Shown in pieces: positions 14,855-22,976 of a DNA stretch of 32,064 nucleotides (the first letter of the stretch is position 1; every line of letters starts with the position of its first letter). Both the position numbers and the translations under genes were made by a program. The stretch is from Savagea sp. (GTDB lineage Bacteria; Bacillota; Bacilli; Bacillales_A; Planococcaceae): assembly GCA_030146155.1 (NCBI GenBank), contig JASLCF010000078.1:1-32064 (forward strand). Reading direction: 5' to 3'. The notes under the pieces were generated by a model. It was not told the origin of the DNA, did not search any database, and saw only the letters and a list, made by a program, of their open reading frames with translations.

Positions 14855-15725
14855 AGCATTAACTTTTGTTTCAAAGGGTGAAGCTATGTTATCTGTTTAT
14901 GACTTTTTAAAGGAACATGGTTTTTCAAGAAGAACAATTACCTCTTTGAAATATGAAGGCGGGTTAGTTTTAAATGGGGATAACGTGACAGTAAGAGCTG
15001 TTATTTCGCCAGGCGATCATCTGATGGTTCGGTTTCCACAAGAGCAAGCGAGTGTCGGGTTAGTCAAACAAAAAGGTCCATTAGAAATCATATATGAAGA
15101 TGATGCCGTACTTATTGTCTATAAACCAGTTGGGCTAGCAGTTATCCCTTCAATGAATCACCCTTCGCAAACATTAGGGAATTACATTGCTTATTATTTT
15201 GAACAAAAAGGAATCCTTTCCACTGTGCATATTGTGACGCGTCTAGATACGAATACATCAGGTTTAGTTGTGGTTGCAAAAAACAAACATTATCATCATG
15301 TATTAAATGAGCAAATTAAAAATGAACAATTCGAAAGAAAATACTGTGCTTTAATAGAAGATTCCATTGATCAATTGCCATTTGTTATCGAACGTCCGAT
15401 CGCTCGAAAAAACGAAAGTATTATTGAGCGAATGGTTTGCGAAGAGGGACAATATGCCAAAACGGTCGTTCATCGGACCCGAAAATGGAATAACTTTTAT
15501 CTTGTTGAACTACAGTTATTTACAGGAAGAACACATCAAGTACGTGTCCATTTAAGTAGTATTGGTCGTCCAATAGTAGGAGATGATTTATATGGTAGCT
15601 CTTTTCAAGCCATTCAAGGTCATGCATTACTTTGTTCGGAAGTGTCTTTTAAACATCCGATTACTGGAGAAATGAGAACGTTCACTTTAGATGTTGAAGA
15701 AAGAATGAGCCAATTACTACATTAG
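14847..15725 (+). CDS. RluD-family rRNA pseudouridine synthase (YjbO-like)
   Basis: Converts specific uridines of 23S rRNA to pseudouridine. An N-terminal S4-like part (DFLKEHGFSRRTITSLK, then GLVLNGDNVTV) precedes the catalytic domain. The active-site motif is TRLDTNTSGL with Asp134; most relatives have HRLD, so the His-to-Thr change just before the Arg is slightly unusual. The C-terminal GRTHQVRVHLSSIG motif is intact; 292 residues. ATG 14847 overlaps the nadK stop by 8 bases. A weaker alternative is ATG 14886, which has AAAGGGTG ahead of it but would trim the family's N-terminal strand. The exact rRNA position modified cannot be told. Confidence 0.93.
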   Translation: MNRALTFVSKGEAMLSVYDFLKEHGFSRRTITSLKYEGGLVLNGDNVTVRAVISPGDHLMVRFPQEQASVGLVKQKGPLEIIYEDDAVLIVYKPVGLAVIPSMNHPSQTLGNYIAYYFEQKGILSTVHIVTRLDTNTSGLVVVAKNKHYHHVLNEQIKNEQFERKYCALIEDSIDQLPFVIERPIARKNESIIERMVCEEGQYAKTVVHRTRKWNNFYLVELQLFTGRTHQVRVHLSSIGRPIVGDDLYGSSFQAIQGHALLCSEVSFKHPITGEMRTFTLDVEERMSQLLH

Positions 15726-15790
15726 TACGTTTTATTCCCATAGTTTAGGGAATGGATAATGTACTCGATGTAAACAAGGAAGGTGCAAGA

Positions 15791-17161
15791 ATGACTTTAA
15801 TGAAAGAAGTAGAGCTTGATCAAGGGCGTTTAACTAACTTAATTGAAAGTAATGATATTCACGGATTCAGAGACGATTTTTTATCACTTCACCCTTATGA
15901 TCGTGCGATTTTTTATGAGAGAACGACTCCGGAAATCAGAGAACAGATGTATTTATATTTATCTCCAAAAGAAATGGCGGTCTTATTTGAGACGAGTGAG
16001 ATTGAAGATGATGAGTATAAACTTTACTTAGAGGAAATGGATACAACGTATGCGGCAGAAATGATTTCGTATATGTTTGTCGATAATGCGGTTGATGTAA
16101 TGAAAGAGTTGGATCAAACGCAATTAATTAGTTATTTAACTTTAATGAATAAAGAAGAAGCGGAACAAATCCGCGCATTGTTACATTATGAAGAGCACAC
16201 AGCCGGATCCATAATGACAACTGAATTTGTTACAATTCCGGAAAACTCTACGGTTCGCTCAGCAATGACCATTTTGAAAAATGAAGCACCGAGCGCAGAA
16301 ACGATTTATTATATTTTCATCGTCAATGAAAAAAATCGCTTAACAGGTGTTGTATCGTTAAGGGATTTAATTATTGCTGAAGAAGATACGTTGATTCAAG
16401 AAATCATGAATGATCGTGTTGTCAGTGTTTTAGTTTCTGAAGACCAGGAAGACGTAGCTCGTAAAATGCAGGATTATAACTTACTGGCTATGCCTGTTGT
16501 AGATTTTCAACAACATTTACTAGGGATTGTAACAGTCGATGATATTATTGACGTAATGGATGAAGAAGCTTCTGATGACTATTCTAAACTTGCTGGGGTT
16601 GTAGATATTGATACAGTCGATAAAAACTCATTCGCAGCAGCGAAAAAACGTGCTCCCTGGTTGATTATTTTATTAGTCCTTGGGATGGTAACAGCGAATC
16701 TCATTGATATGTTTACAGAGACAATCGAAAAAGTAGCGATTCTTGCAGCATTTATTCCATTAATTGCTGGAACAGCAGGAAATAGTGGAACACAAGCATT
16801 GGCAGTTGCTGTTCGTGGAATTGCAACACGTGATAATGAACATGAAAGTCGCTGGAAATTATTGGCTAGAGAAGCAGGGACGGGGTTGATTACTGGTCTG
16901 ATTTCAGCAGTCTTTGTAGTCTTGTTAATTACGATTTGGAAAGGTGAGTTCTTTATCGGGATACTCGTAGGAACTGCAATTATGGTTTCAATTTTTGTAG
17001 CTACCTTGTCAGGCTCATTCATCCCGTTACTGATGCATAAACTTAAAATTGACCCTGCGGTAGCATCAGGTCCATTTATTACGACATTGAATGACGTGAT
17101 TAGTATTTTAATCTATTTAGGACTAGCAACGATGTTTATTGATAAACTACCTGTTGCTTAA
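15791..17161 (+). CDS. mgtE: Magnesium transporter MgtE
   Basis: Mg2+-selective, Mg2+-gated channel of the cytoplasmic membrane. Order of parts: helical N-domain (~10-135), two CBS domains (~139-200 and ~203-258) beginning GSIMTTEFV, a plug helix, and five membrane segments from ~289 to the end. The pore signature PLIAGTAGNSGTQ (~323-335) and PFITTLNDVIS with its conserved Asp are present. 456 residues is normal. Start ATG 15791 has AAGGAAGG 7 bases upstream; the frame continues to an earlier ATG (15752) without a ribosome binding site. Last gene of the yjbL-relQ-nadK-rluD-mgtE run; no M-box leader is visible, fitting regulation by the CBS domains rather than by RNA. Confidence 0.95.
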   Translation: MTLMKEVELDQGRLTNLIESNDIHGFRDDFLSLHPYDRAIFYERTTPEIREQMYLYLSPKEMAVLFETSEIEDDEYKLYLEEMDTTYAAEMISYMFVDNAVDVMKELDQTQLISYLTLMNKEEAEQIRALLHYEEHTAGSIMTTEFVTIPENSTVRSAMTILKNEAPSAETIYYIFIVNEKNRLTGVVSLRDLIIAEEDTLIQEIMNDRVVSVLVSEDQEDVARKMQDYNLLAMPVVDFQQHLLGIVTVDDIIDVMDEEASDDYSKLAGVVDIDTVDKNSFAAAKKRAPWLIILLVLGMVTANLIDMFTETIEKVAILAAFIPLIAGTAGNSGTQALAVAVRGIATRDNEHESRWKLLAREAGTGLITGLISAVFVVLLITIWKGEFFIGILVGTAIMVSIFVATLSGSFIPLLMHKLKIDPAVASGPFITTLNDVISILIYLGLATMFIDKLPVA

Positions 17162-17175
17162 TATTTCAATACATA

Positions 17176-17216
17176 AAACGCAAGAATAGAAAGATTCTTT
17201 CTACTCTTGCGTTTTT
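17176..17216. terminator. Bidirectional terminator between mgtE and yjcF
   Basis: 18-bp stem with one A-C mismatch (AAACGCAAGAATAGAAAG against CTTTCTACTCTTGCGTTT), ATT loop and T run; A run on the other side serves the converging yjcF. Confidence 0.88.
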
Positions 17217-17246
17217 AAATTTGTATATACCTTAAACAGTTGATTA

Positions 17247-17678
17247 TTAGATGTTCTTTTGCATAGATACATGTGCAATCCCAGCATCCATAAACTCTTC
17301 TGAACATTGTTCGTAGCCTAGTTTTTCATAAAAAGGAAGGACAGTTACTTGTGCATTTAATAGTAAATTTGTAGCTTTTTGTTGAATTGCAAATTCTTCA
17401 ACTTTTTGCATAAGCTCACGTCCATTTCCTTGGCCACGATGTGTAGGTAGCATACATATTCTTTCAACTTTGATCGTTTTTTTATCGTCGTACCAACGAA
17501 AACGCCCAGCCCCGATTGCTTGACCATTTTGTGAGACTAATAAGTGCGTCGCAGATTGATCATGGTCATCGATTTCAATGCTTAAAGGGACACCTTGTTC
17601 TTCTACAAAGACTTTCTTGCGGATCGAAAAACAATGTTTAATATCTTCTTCTGAATGTGCGATTTGGATTTGTAGCAA
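17247..17678 (-). CDS. yjcF: GNAT family N-acetyltransferase, YjcF-like
   Basis: Predicted acyl-CoA-dependent acetyltransferase of unknown substrate. The N-terminal IRKKVFVEEQGVPLSIEID stretch and the C-terminal FMDAGIAHVSMQK match YjcF of B. subtilis. The acetyl-CoA loop is RGQGNG in ERICMLPTHRGQGNGRELM. Start is uncertain: AAGGAGA lies 1 base before ATG 17684 but 7 bases before TTG 17678, so the TTG (143 residues) is proposed. The ribosome binding site overlaps the stop of yjcH, so the two are cotranscribed and probably coupled. In B. subtilis yjcF and yjcH are neighbours too, with yjcG between them; yjcG is absent here. Confidence 0.85.
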   Translation of the reverse strand: MLQIQIAHSEEDIKHCFSIRKKVFVEEQGVPLSIEIDDHDQSATHLLVSQNGQAIGAGRFRWYDDKKTIKVERICMLPTHRGQGNGRELMQKVEEFAIQQKATNLLLNAQVTVLPFYEKLGYEQCSEEFMDAGIAHVSMQKNI

Positions 17679-17689
17679 GTTCATTCTCC

Positions 17690-18409
17690 TTATTGAAACA
17701 TCTGATATACTGCTCGTGGAACATCTTTTTGCCAGTATTTCCATGTGTGATTACCTTCGAATTCTTCAAAAAAATAATCGGATTGTTTCTTTTGAAATAT
17801 GCGATGAAGTTCTCGGTTGGGTTCAAGGAAGTTTTGAATACCATCACCAGTAGTTGCTACTTTATGCTCTTCTGTACCAATCACATGATAGAAAGTAAAG
17901 GGTAGCGTATCGTCGAGAGTTGTGACTGCTTCAATTACAGCTTCATTTGAAAAAGGAGAGTGCATCGCCACCCGGCTAAAGAGGTGAGGGTATGTTGTTG
18001 CAATCATCAAAGACACAGTTGCAGCGAGTGAATCACCAATCAAACCTCTTGCTTCTCTATCTTTTTCAAGTGAGAAACGTTCTTCTAGAAAAGGTAAAAG
18101 CTCTTCTGCTACAAATCGAATATAAGCAGCTTGTTTCTCACCTTCTGGATGATACATTTCTCGCCGGATGTATTTATCTTGGTAAGGAATACCTACAACG
18201 ATTGTATCTTCAATCTCTGACTCATCCATCAATTCTTGAACAACTGCACCTAACTTCCCATATTGAAAATAATCTCTCCCATCAGAAGCGATAAGTAGTT
18301 GATAGGTTTGCATAGGCATATAGGTATCTGGCATATAAATTAAGAGAGGTACTTCTTCTTGTAAATATTCGCTGTAGAGTATTTCCTCATTGATTTGTCC
18401 GTTAATCAT
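17690..18409 (-). CDS. yjcH: Putative esterase, YjcH-like (alpha/beta hydrolase)
   Basis: Alpha/beta-hydrolase of the esterase-D/enterochelin-esterase-like type. The nucleophile elbow is GDSLAA (Ser127) and the likely catalytic histidine is His221 in EGNHTWKYWQ; LLIASDGRDYF near residue 40 is a family hallmark. 239 residues, no signal peptide, so cytoplasmic. AAAGGAGGAG lies 6-7 bases before the ATG. First gene of the two-gene unit with yjcF. The natural ester is unknown. Confidence 0.88.
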   Translation of the reverse strand: MINGQINEEILYSEYLQEEVPLLIYMPDTYMPMQTYQLLIASDGRDYFQYGKLGAVVQELMDESEIEDTIVVGIPYQDKYIRREMYHPEGEKQAAYIRFVAEELLPFLEERFSLEKDREARGLIGDSLAATVSLMIATTYPHLFSRVAMHSPFSNEAVIEAVTTLDDTLPFTFYHVIGTEEHKVATTGDGIQNFLEPNRELHRIFQKKQSDYFFEEFEGNHTWKYWQKDVPRAVYQMFQ

Positions 18410-18432
18410 TGGTCTCCTCCTTTCATCTATTT

Positions 18433-18460
18433 ATTCTATTCTACAATAAGTTGTACGCAA
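18433..18460 (-). promoter_or_regulatory. Probable promoter of yjcH-yjcF
   Basis: On the minus strand TTGCGT, 16-bp spacer, TAGAAT. Its -35 overlaps the -35 of the divergent pgpA promoter. Confidence 0.45.
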
Positions 18461-18480
18461 TTCCGAATTAACGATATAAT
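18451..18480 (+). promoter_or_regulatory. Sigma-A promoter of the pgpA-like gene
   Basis: TTGTAC (18451-18456), 18-bp spacer, TATAAT (18475-18480); about 40 bases before the start codon. Confidence 0.65.
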
Positions 18481-18520
18481 AAATCAAAAGTCTTACGAAA
18501 AGAAAGAGGGAAGTAAACAG

Positions 18521-19075
18521 ATGAATAATCAACAAGTACATTCAGAAGTCGTATCTCATGCTGCGAAAGAAGCTTTAGCAAGAAGAGGTGTGCAAGTAGA
18601 GGATATCGCAAAAATTGTATATGAAATGCAAATTCCTTATAATCATGGATTAACTCTAGAACAATGCATCAATTCTGTAAACAGAGTGTTGAGAAAGAGA
18701 GAAATGCAACATGCATTATTGGTAGGTATTGAATTAGATGAATTAGCAGAAAAAGGTTTACTTTCAGAACCTTTATTACAAATTATAAAAGAAGATGAAG
18801 GATTATTTGGAGTGGATGAGACGATTGCATTGGGTGCCGTATTTACATATGGATCCATCGCCGTTACAACTTTCGGTCATTTAGATAAAAATAAAATAGG
18901 AATTATTAATGAATTAGATACTAAGAAAGGAAATGGCATTCATACTTTTTTAGATGATTTAGTTGCTAGTGTTGCAGCTTGTGCAGCATCTAGAATCGCA
19001 CATCGTACAAGAGATTTAGAAGAAGATGGCTTGACGTTTAGTGATGTAAAACATTTAGAAGAAATTTTAGAATAG
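18521..19075 (+). CDS. yutG: Phosphatidylglycerophosphatase A family protein (YutG-like)
   Basis: Predicted to remove the phosphate of phosphatidylglycerophosphate, the last step to phosphatidylglycerol. It matches the Bacillus YutG form of PgpA: RRGVQVEDIAKIVYEMQIPY (~22-41), the central GVDETIALGAVFTYGSIAVT and the C-terminal LDDLVASVAACAASRIAHR. Unlike the E. coli enzyme it has few clear membrane spans, mainly the C-terminal hydrophobic helix. 184 residues. GAGGGAAG lies before the ATG. It heads a likely operon with the ABC ATPase (11-base gap) and SLC13 permease. Confidence 0.88.
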   Translation: MNNQQVHSEVVSHAAKEALARRGVQVEDIAKIVYEMQIPYNHGLTLEQCINSVNRVLRKREMQHALLVGIELDELAEKGLLSEPLLQIIKEDEGLFGVDETIALGAVFTYGSIAVTTFGHLDKNKIGIINELDTKKGNGIHTFLDDLVASVAACAASRIAHRTRDLEEDGLTFSDVKHLEEILE

Positions 19076-19086
19076 GGGGGAGAATA

Positions 19087-19866
19087 ATGTCGCTTATTTT
19101 TAAAATAACGAATGGTCAATTTAGAATAGATGGACAAACGATATTAGATGAAATTAATTTTGAAATCAAACAAGGAGAACAGTGGGCTATTCTTGGGTTA
19201 AATGGGTCGGGTAAAACCTCTTTATTAAATATTATTTCTGCCTACCAATTCCCATTCTCGGGAGAAGTTGAATTATTAGGTGAAACTTTTGGGAAAACCT
19301 ATATGCCTGATTTACGAAAGAGAATTGGTTTGATAAGTAATTCTTTAGAAAGATTTTCAGACTATTATCGCAACCAAAAAATTGAAGATGTCGTTTTGAG
19401 TGGTAAATATTCGAGTTTTGGAATCTATGAGACAGTAGAAGCGGAAGATTATATCGAAGTGGATGAATTGCTTCAACAATTTTCGATTCAAAATTACAAA
19501 GGTAAGCCGTTCCACCAGTTGTCAGAAGGAGAAAAACGACGTGTATTAATTGCAAGAGCCATGATGAGTCAACCTGAAGTCCTAATATTAGATGAGCCAT
19601 GCTCAGGCTTAGACCTCCAGTCAAGAGAACAGTTTCTGCAATCTTTGGAGTATGTCATTGAGCGAGGAACACATCTTATTTATGTGACGCATCATCTTGA
19701 AGAAATACTCCCTTTTATGACACATGTCTTGCTTTTGAAAGAAGGAAAAATTGTAGCGAAAGGTACAAAAGAAGAGATGATCACAGCAAAGTGGTTGTCA
19801 GAAACAATGAATGTACCCGTAGAAGTGCAGTATGTGAACAACCGTCCTTATGTAACGGTAAAGTAA
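19087..19866 (+). CDS. ABC transporter ATP-binding protein, YlmA-like, without a permease
   Basis: An ABC ATPase with Walker A GLNGSGKTS (37-45), signature LSEGEKRR (145-152), Walker B VLILDEP (165-171), D-loop GLD and switch His202 in VTHHLEE. It is 259 residues and resembles B. subtilis YlmA and iron-complex (FepC-type) ATPases. No permease or binding protein is adjacent, as with YlmA, so its partner and substrate are unknown. GGGGGGAG precedes the ATG by about 4 bases. The following gene is a secondary transporter of a different class that needs no ATPase. Confidence 0.85.
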   Translation: MSLIFKITNGQFRIDGQTILDEINFEIKQGEQWAILGLNGSGKTSLLNIISAYQFPFSGEVELLGETFGKTYMPDLRKRIGLISNSLERFSDYYRNQKIEDVVLSGKYSSFGIYETVEAEDYIEVDELLQQFSIQNYKGKPFHQLSEGEKRRVLIARAMMSQPEVLILDEPCSGLDLQSREQFLQSLEYVIERGTHLIYVTHHLEEILPFMTHVLLLKEGKIVAKGTKEEMITAKWLSETMNVPVEVQYVNNRPYVTVK

Positions 19867-19882
19867 AAGGAGCATAATTTTT

Positions 19883-21727
19883 ATGGATTTAATGATGACA
19901 TTAATTATTTTAGTCATTACGATTGTTTTATTTATGACGAATCGCTTAAGAGCTGATTTCGTTGCAATTTTATCTGTATTGGCACTCGTTTTAGTGGGTG
20001 TCCTGACTGCTGAGGAAGCAATTAGTGGTTTTTCCAATCAAGTAGTGATTATGATTGCTGCTTTGTTTATTATAGGAGCTGGTATTGTCAGTACGGGTTT
20101 AGCCCAACTTGCAGGGACAGCTCTGATGAAGTTTTCAAAGTCGAATGAAAAGAAATTATTTATTTCCTTATTATTAATCGTTGCATTTGTTGGGGCTTTT
20201 ATGAGTAATACAGGTACGGTCGCACTGATGTTGCCTATCGTAGTGGCCATTGCTATTGAAATGAAAGAATCGCCTGCAAAATTCATGATTCCTTTATCGT
20301 ATATTGCCAGTTTCTCTGGTTTACTTACATTGATTGCATCACCAGCCAATTTAATTGTGAGTCAAACTCTGGTTGATCATGGGTTTGAAAAGTTAGGTTT
20401 TTTTCAAATTACACCCATCGGACTGGTAGGTGTATTGGTAGGAGTGATTTATTTATATGCAATTCGTCATAGACTTGGCAAAAAGAAAGGCAATCGTTCC
20501 AATCAAGCAAATGGTTATCAGTTATCAATAACTAACTTAATGAATGATTATGATGTGTCTAATGAGTTAACGAGGGTAGATGTTCCAAGTCACTCAAAAA
20601 TGATCGGCAAGCAATTGAAGCAGTTAAAAATCCCGAATGAATATCAATTATGTATCTTAAAAATAAAAAGACAATCTTCAGATGGAATCAATATTTTACC
20701 CATGACCTTTCAACATATGGCGAGTGCGACTTCTGTGATTACTGAGAATGACCAATTGTATGTTCAAGGGAAAAGAGAGAACGTGCAACAGTTTGCGCAA
20801 GACTTTAATTTATTCATTCATGAAGAATTAGAAGAAGCTGACGCACTAGTATCAAAGCAATTAGGGATGGCAGAGGTGTTAATCACTCCAAAATCTGGAC
20901 TGATTAATCGCACAATACGAGAAATTAGTTTTAGAGAGAAGTACGATGTGAATATTTTAGGTATTAATCGCCAGGGGAGCTATGTATTAAAAGATATGAC
21001 CAAGGTGAAATTGAAATTCGGAGATTCCTTACTCGTGCAAGGAAGTTGGGAAGCGATCGACCAACTTTCTAAAGAAACAAGAGACGTTGTTGTGGTAGGA
21101 CAACCTAAAGAACATGCAAAAAAAGTTTCGGCTACAGGGAAAGCACCGATTGCAGCACTTATTTTGTTGTTGATGGTGGGATTGATGGTGTTTGATGTGC
21201 TGCCAGCAGTTGTAAGCGTCTCTTTAGGAGCAATTTTAATGATTATAACTGGAAGTGTTCGCTCAATTGATGATGCTTATCGAGAAATCAATTGGGAGAC
21301 TGTTGTTTTAATTGCAGCAATGTTACCAATGGCTATTGCATTAGAAAAAACAGGTGGCATGGAATTGATGTCCAATGGAATGATCAATGTGCTAGGAGGC
21401 TTCGGCCCGTATGGTGTGCTTGCTGGTATCTTTTTATTAACGATGGTGATGGGACAATTTATTAGTAATACAGCAACTGCAGTTTTATTTGCACCAATTG
21501 CAATGCAAGGTGCGTTATTAATGGCAGTTCAGCCATTGCCATTTTTAATTGCTGTTGCAGTAGGCTCGAACATGTCTTTTGCGACCCCGGTAGCTTCTCC
21601 AACGAATGCGCTAGTCATGAATGCTGGAGGTTACCAATTTGTGGATTATGTGAAAGCAGGCGTTCCCCTACAACTCATCATGTTTATAGTCATGATGATT
21701 GTTATCCCTCTCATTTTTCCATTTTAA
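19883..21727 (+). CDS. SLC13 (DASS) family permease with two RCK_C domains
   Basis: Ion-coupled transporter of the divalent anion:sodium symporter family. The two halves of the membrane domain carry the SNT motifs that form the substrate/sodium site: SNTGTVALMLP (~108) and SNTATAVLFAP (~528). Between them a cytoplasmic insert (~200-400) holds two TrkA-C/RCK_C-like domains (about 215-300 and 310-385, the second with NILGINRQGSYVLKDM). 614 residues matches the 'SLC13 with TrkA_C' group. Substrate could be sulfate or a dicarboxylate; not determinable here. It follows the ABC ATPase by 16 bases and is the last gene of the unit. Confidence 0.88.
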   Translation: MDLMMTLIILVITIVLFMTNRLRADFVAILSVLALVLVGVLTAEEAISGFSNQVVIMIAALFIIGAGIVSTGLAQLAGTALMKFSKSNEKKLFISLLLIVAFVGAFMSNTGTVALMLPIVVAIAIEMKESPAKFMIPLSYIASFSGLLTLIASPANLIVSQTLVDHGFEKLGFFQITPIGLVGVLVGVIYLYAIRHRLGKKKGNRSNQANGYQLSITNLMNDYDVSNELTRVDVPSHSKMIGKQLKQLKIPNEYQLCILKIKRQSSDGINILPMTFQHMASATSVITENDQLYVQGKRENVQQFAQDFNLFIHEELEEADALVSKQLGMAEVLITPKSGLINRTIREISFREKYDVNILGINRQGSYVLKDMTKVKLKFGDSLLVQGSWEAIDQLSKETRDVVVVGQPKEHAKKVSATGKAPIAALILLLMVGLMVFDVLPAVVSVSLGAILMIITGSVRSIDDAYREINWETVVLIAAMLPMAIALEKTGGMELMSNGMINVLGGFGPYGVLAGIFLLTMVMGQFISNTATAVLFAPIAMQGALLMAVQPLPFLIAVAVGSNMSFATPVASPTNALVMNAGGYQFVDYVKAGVPLQLIMFIVMMIVIPLIFPF

Positions 21728-21767
21728 AACCAAGCCTCTTCGTATAAAAGAAGGGGCTTGGTTTTTT
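21726..21767. terminator. Bidirectional terminator between SLC13 gene and HAD gene
   Basis: 15-bp stem AAAACCAAGCCTCTT against AAGGGGCTTGGTTTT (one G-U pair), 10-nt loop, T run on the right and A run on the left. The HAD gene stop codon overlaps the right end. Confidence 0.9.
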
Positions 21768-22560
21768 AGTTTATTCGTTGCAAGACAGCAATAATTTCGC
21801 TCAGTGAAGTGACTTCATAGGTAGGCGTAACTTTTGTAGTTGGAATTGTTCCTTTGCGATTAATCCAAATCGAATCCATTCCGACACGAGACGCTCCGAG
21901 AATATCAGTTAGTAAATTATCGCCAATCATTAAACAGTTTTCAGGCTGTAATTGTTGTTTATCTAATACATGTTGGAAAATCTTTGCATCAGGTTTACCA
22001 AATCCAATTTCCCCTGAAATAAAAACCTCTTTGAAGTAGGGAATAAGTGAAGGAGTGAGTTCTAATTTTGTTTGTTGTAAAGAAGGAGAGCCATTGGTTA
22101 GTAAGAATAGTTGAAAATCTTTACTCAACGTATCGAGCACGTTGAGTGTATCTTCATAACAAAATGGAGCATTTAACCTTTCTTCAATAAACTGTGTACT
22201 CAATGTCTGACTCAAATCATCGTCTTCGATGCCACATCTTAACAATCCTTTTCTCCAAGCTTCTTTTTGATAAGTTGGAATTAACTCTTTCATTAACTGG
22301 AAAGATTCTCCTGGATCATCAAATGTTCCCCATAAACCTTCAAATGGATTAATTCCGATGGCTACAGTATGTTTGAAGAATGGAAAAGATTGATAAAGTT
22401 CCCTAGCTTCTTCACGAACAGCTTGTTCTAATTCATAAGCAGATAATTGTGGATATTTATTTGTAGCAACTGCAGTAGTTTGATCAAAAGCAGTTTGGAT
22501 ACTTTTCTCATCCCATAACAATGTGTCATCTAAATCGAAAATTAAAGTATGAATAGTCAT
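21766..22560 (-). CDS. HAD family hydrolase, YsaA-like; candidate phosphoserine phosphatase
   Basis: Haloacid-dehalogenase-fold phosphatase. Motif I is FDLDDTLL (Asp9 nucleophile, Asp11), motif II LLTNGS, motif III the lysine in GFGKPDAKIF, and motif IV MIGDNLLTD. The helical cap lies between motifs I and II (~18-130). 264 residues, cytoplasmic. It resembles B. subtilis YsaA. Its neighbours encode the first two enzymes of serine synthesis, and no SerB is visible, so a phosphoserine phosphatase role is tempting; that is inference. AGGAGA lies about 6 bases before the ATG. It is not in the serine operon itself: a plus-strand gene separates them. Confidence 0.88.
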   Translation of the reverse strand: MTIHTLIFDLDDTLLWDEKSIQTAFDQTTAVATNKYPQLSAYELEQAVREEARELYQSFPFFKHTVAIGINPFEGLWGTFDDPGESFQLMKELIPTYQKEAWRKGLLRCGIEDDDLSQTLSTQFIEERLNAPFCYEDTLNVLDTLSKDFQLFLLTNGSPSLQQTKLELTPSLIPYFKEVFISGEIGFGKPDAKIFQHVLDKQQLQPENCLMIGDNLLTDILGASRVGMDSIWINRKGTIPTTKVTPTYEVTSLSEIIAVLQRIN

Positions 22561-22657
22561 TTAAAAATCTCCTCTCAAGTCAATGAATCTAGCTGATTGG
22601 TGGTACTTCTATTTGCATTTCGTTATACTAAAAGTAAAGAAAAAGGAGTGAAATCGT

Positions 22658-22930
22658 ATGAAGAACAAACAGGTTCAAAAAGAAGTATTACTAGACTTCG
22701 AACAAAAAATGTCTTTAGCCGAAGCAGCTACTTTTTTAGAAACAATTGCGTTAAAGTTGAAGGAAGAACAAGCCTTAAATATTCGAGTAGGGCAGTCTGA
22801 AGTGTTGCTGAAACCTTCTTCTCAAGTTGAGTTCGAATTAAAAGTAGAGAAGAGAGGGTTGAATTATTCCTTTGAAGTTGAGTTGGACTGGGATGAACAA
22901 CAAGAATATTCCCAACTAGAGATTGAATAA
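22658..22930 (+). CDS. Amphi-Trp domain protein, function unknown
   Basis: A 90-residue acidic protein with the pattern of the amphi-Trp domain: an N-terminal strand VLLDFEQKMS, helix SLAEAATFLETIALKLKEE, then alternating strands ending in FEVELDWDEQ with the name-giving Trp. No membrane or signal segment. AAGGAG sits about 9 bases before the ATG. It is divergent from the HAD gene and convergent with serA, with its own shared terminator. The domain is widespread in archaea and bacteria but has no proven function. Confidence 0.75.
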   Translation: MKNKQVQKEVLLDFEQKMSLAEAATFLETIALKLKEEQALNIRVGQSEVLLKPSSQVEFELKVEKRGLNYSFEVELDWDEQQEYSQLEIE

Positions 22931-22936
22931 TTCATG

Positions 22937-22967
22937 AAACAGACGCATAAATTAGCGTCTGTTTTTT
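22937..22967. terminator. Bidirectional terminator between amphi-Trp gene and serA
   Basis: 10-bp stem AAACAGACGC against GCGTCTGTTT with 8-nt loop and T run; serA converges and ends 9 bases away. Confidence 0.88.
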
Positions 22968-22976
22968 ATTTCAATT

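Noticed and set aside
17578..18294. Several plus-strand frames of 80-100 codons opposite yjcF and yjcH
   Set aside because: Shadows of the two minus-strand genes; no ribosome binding sites and no recognisable domains.
22597..22800. Plus-strand frame overlapping the amphi-Trp gene
   Set aside because: Different frame of the same DNA, includes the ribosome binding site region of the real gene, no family resemblance.
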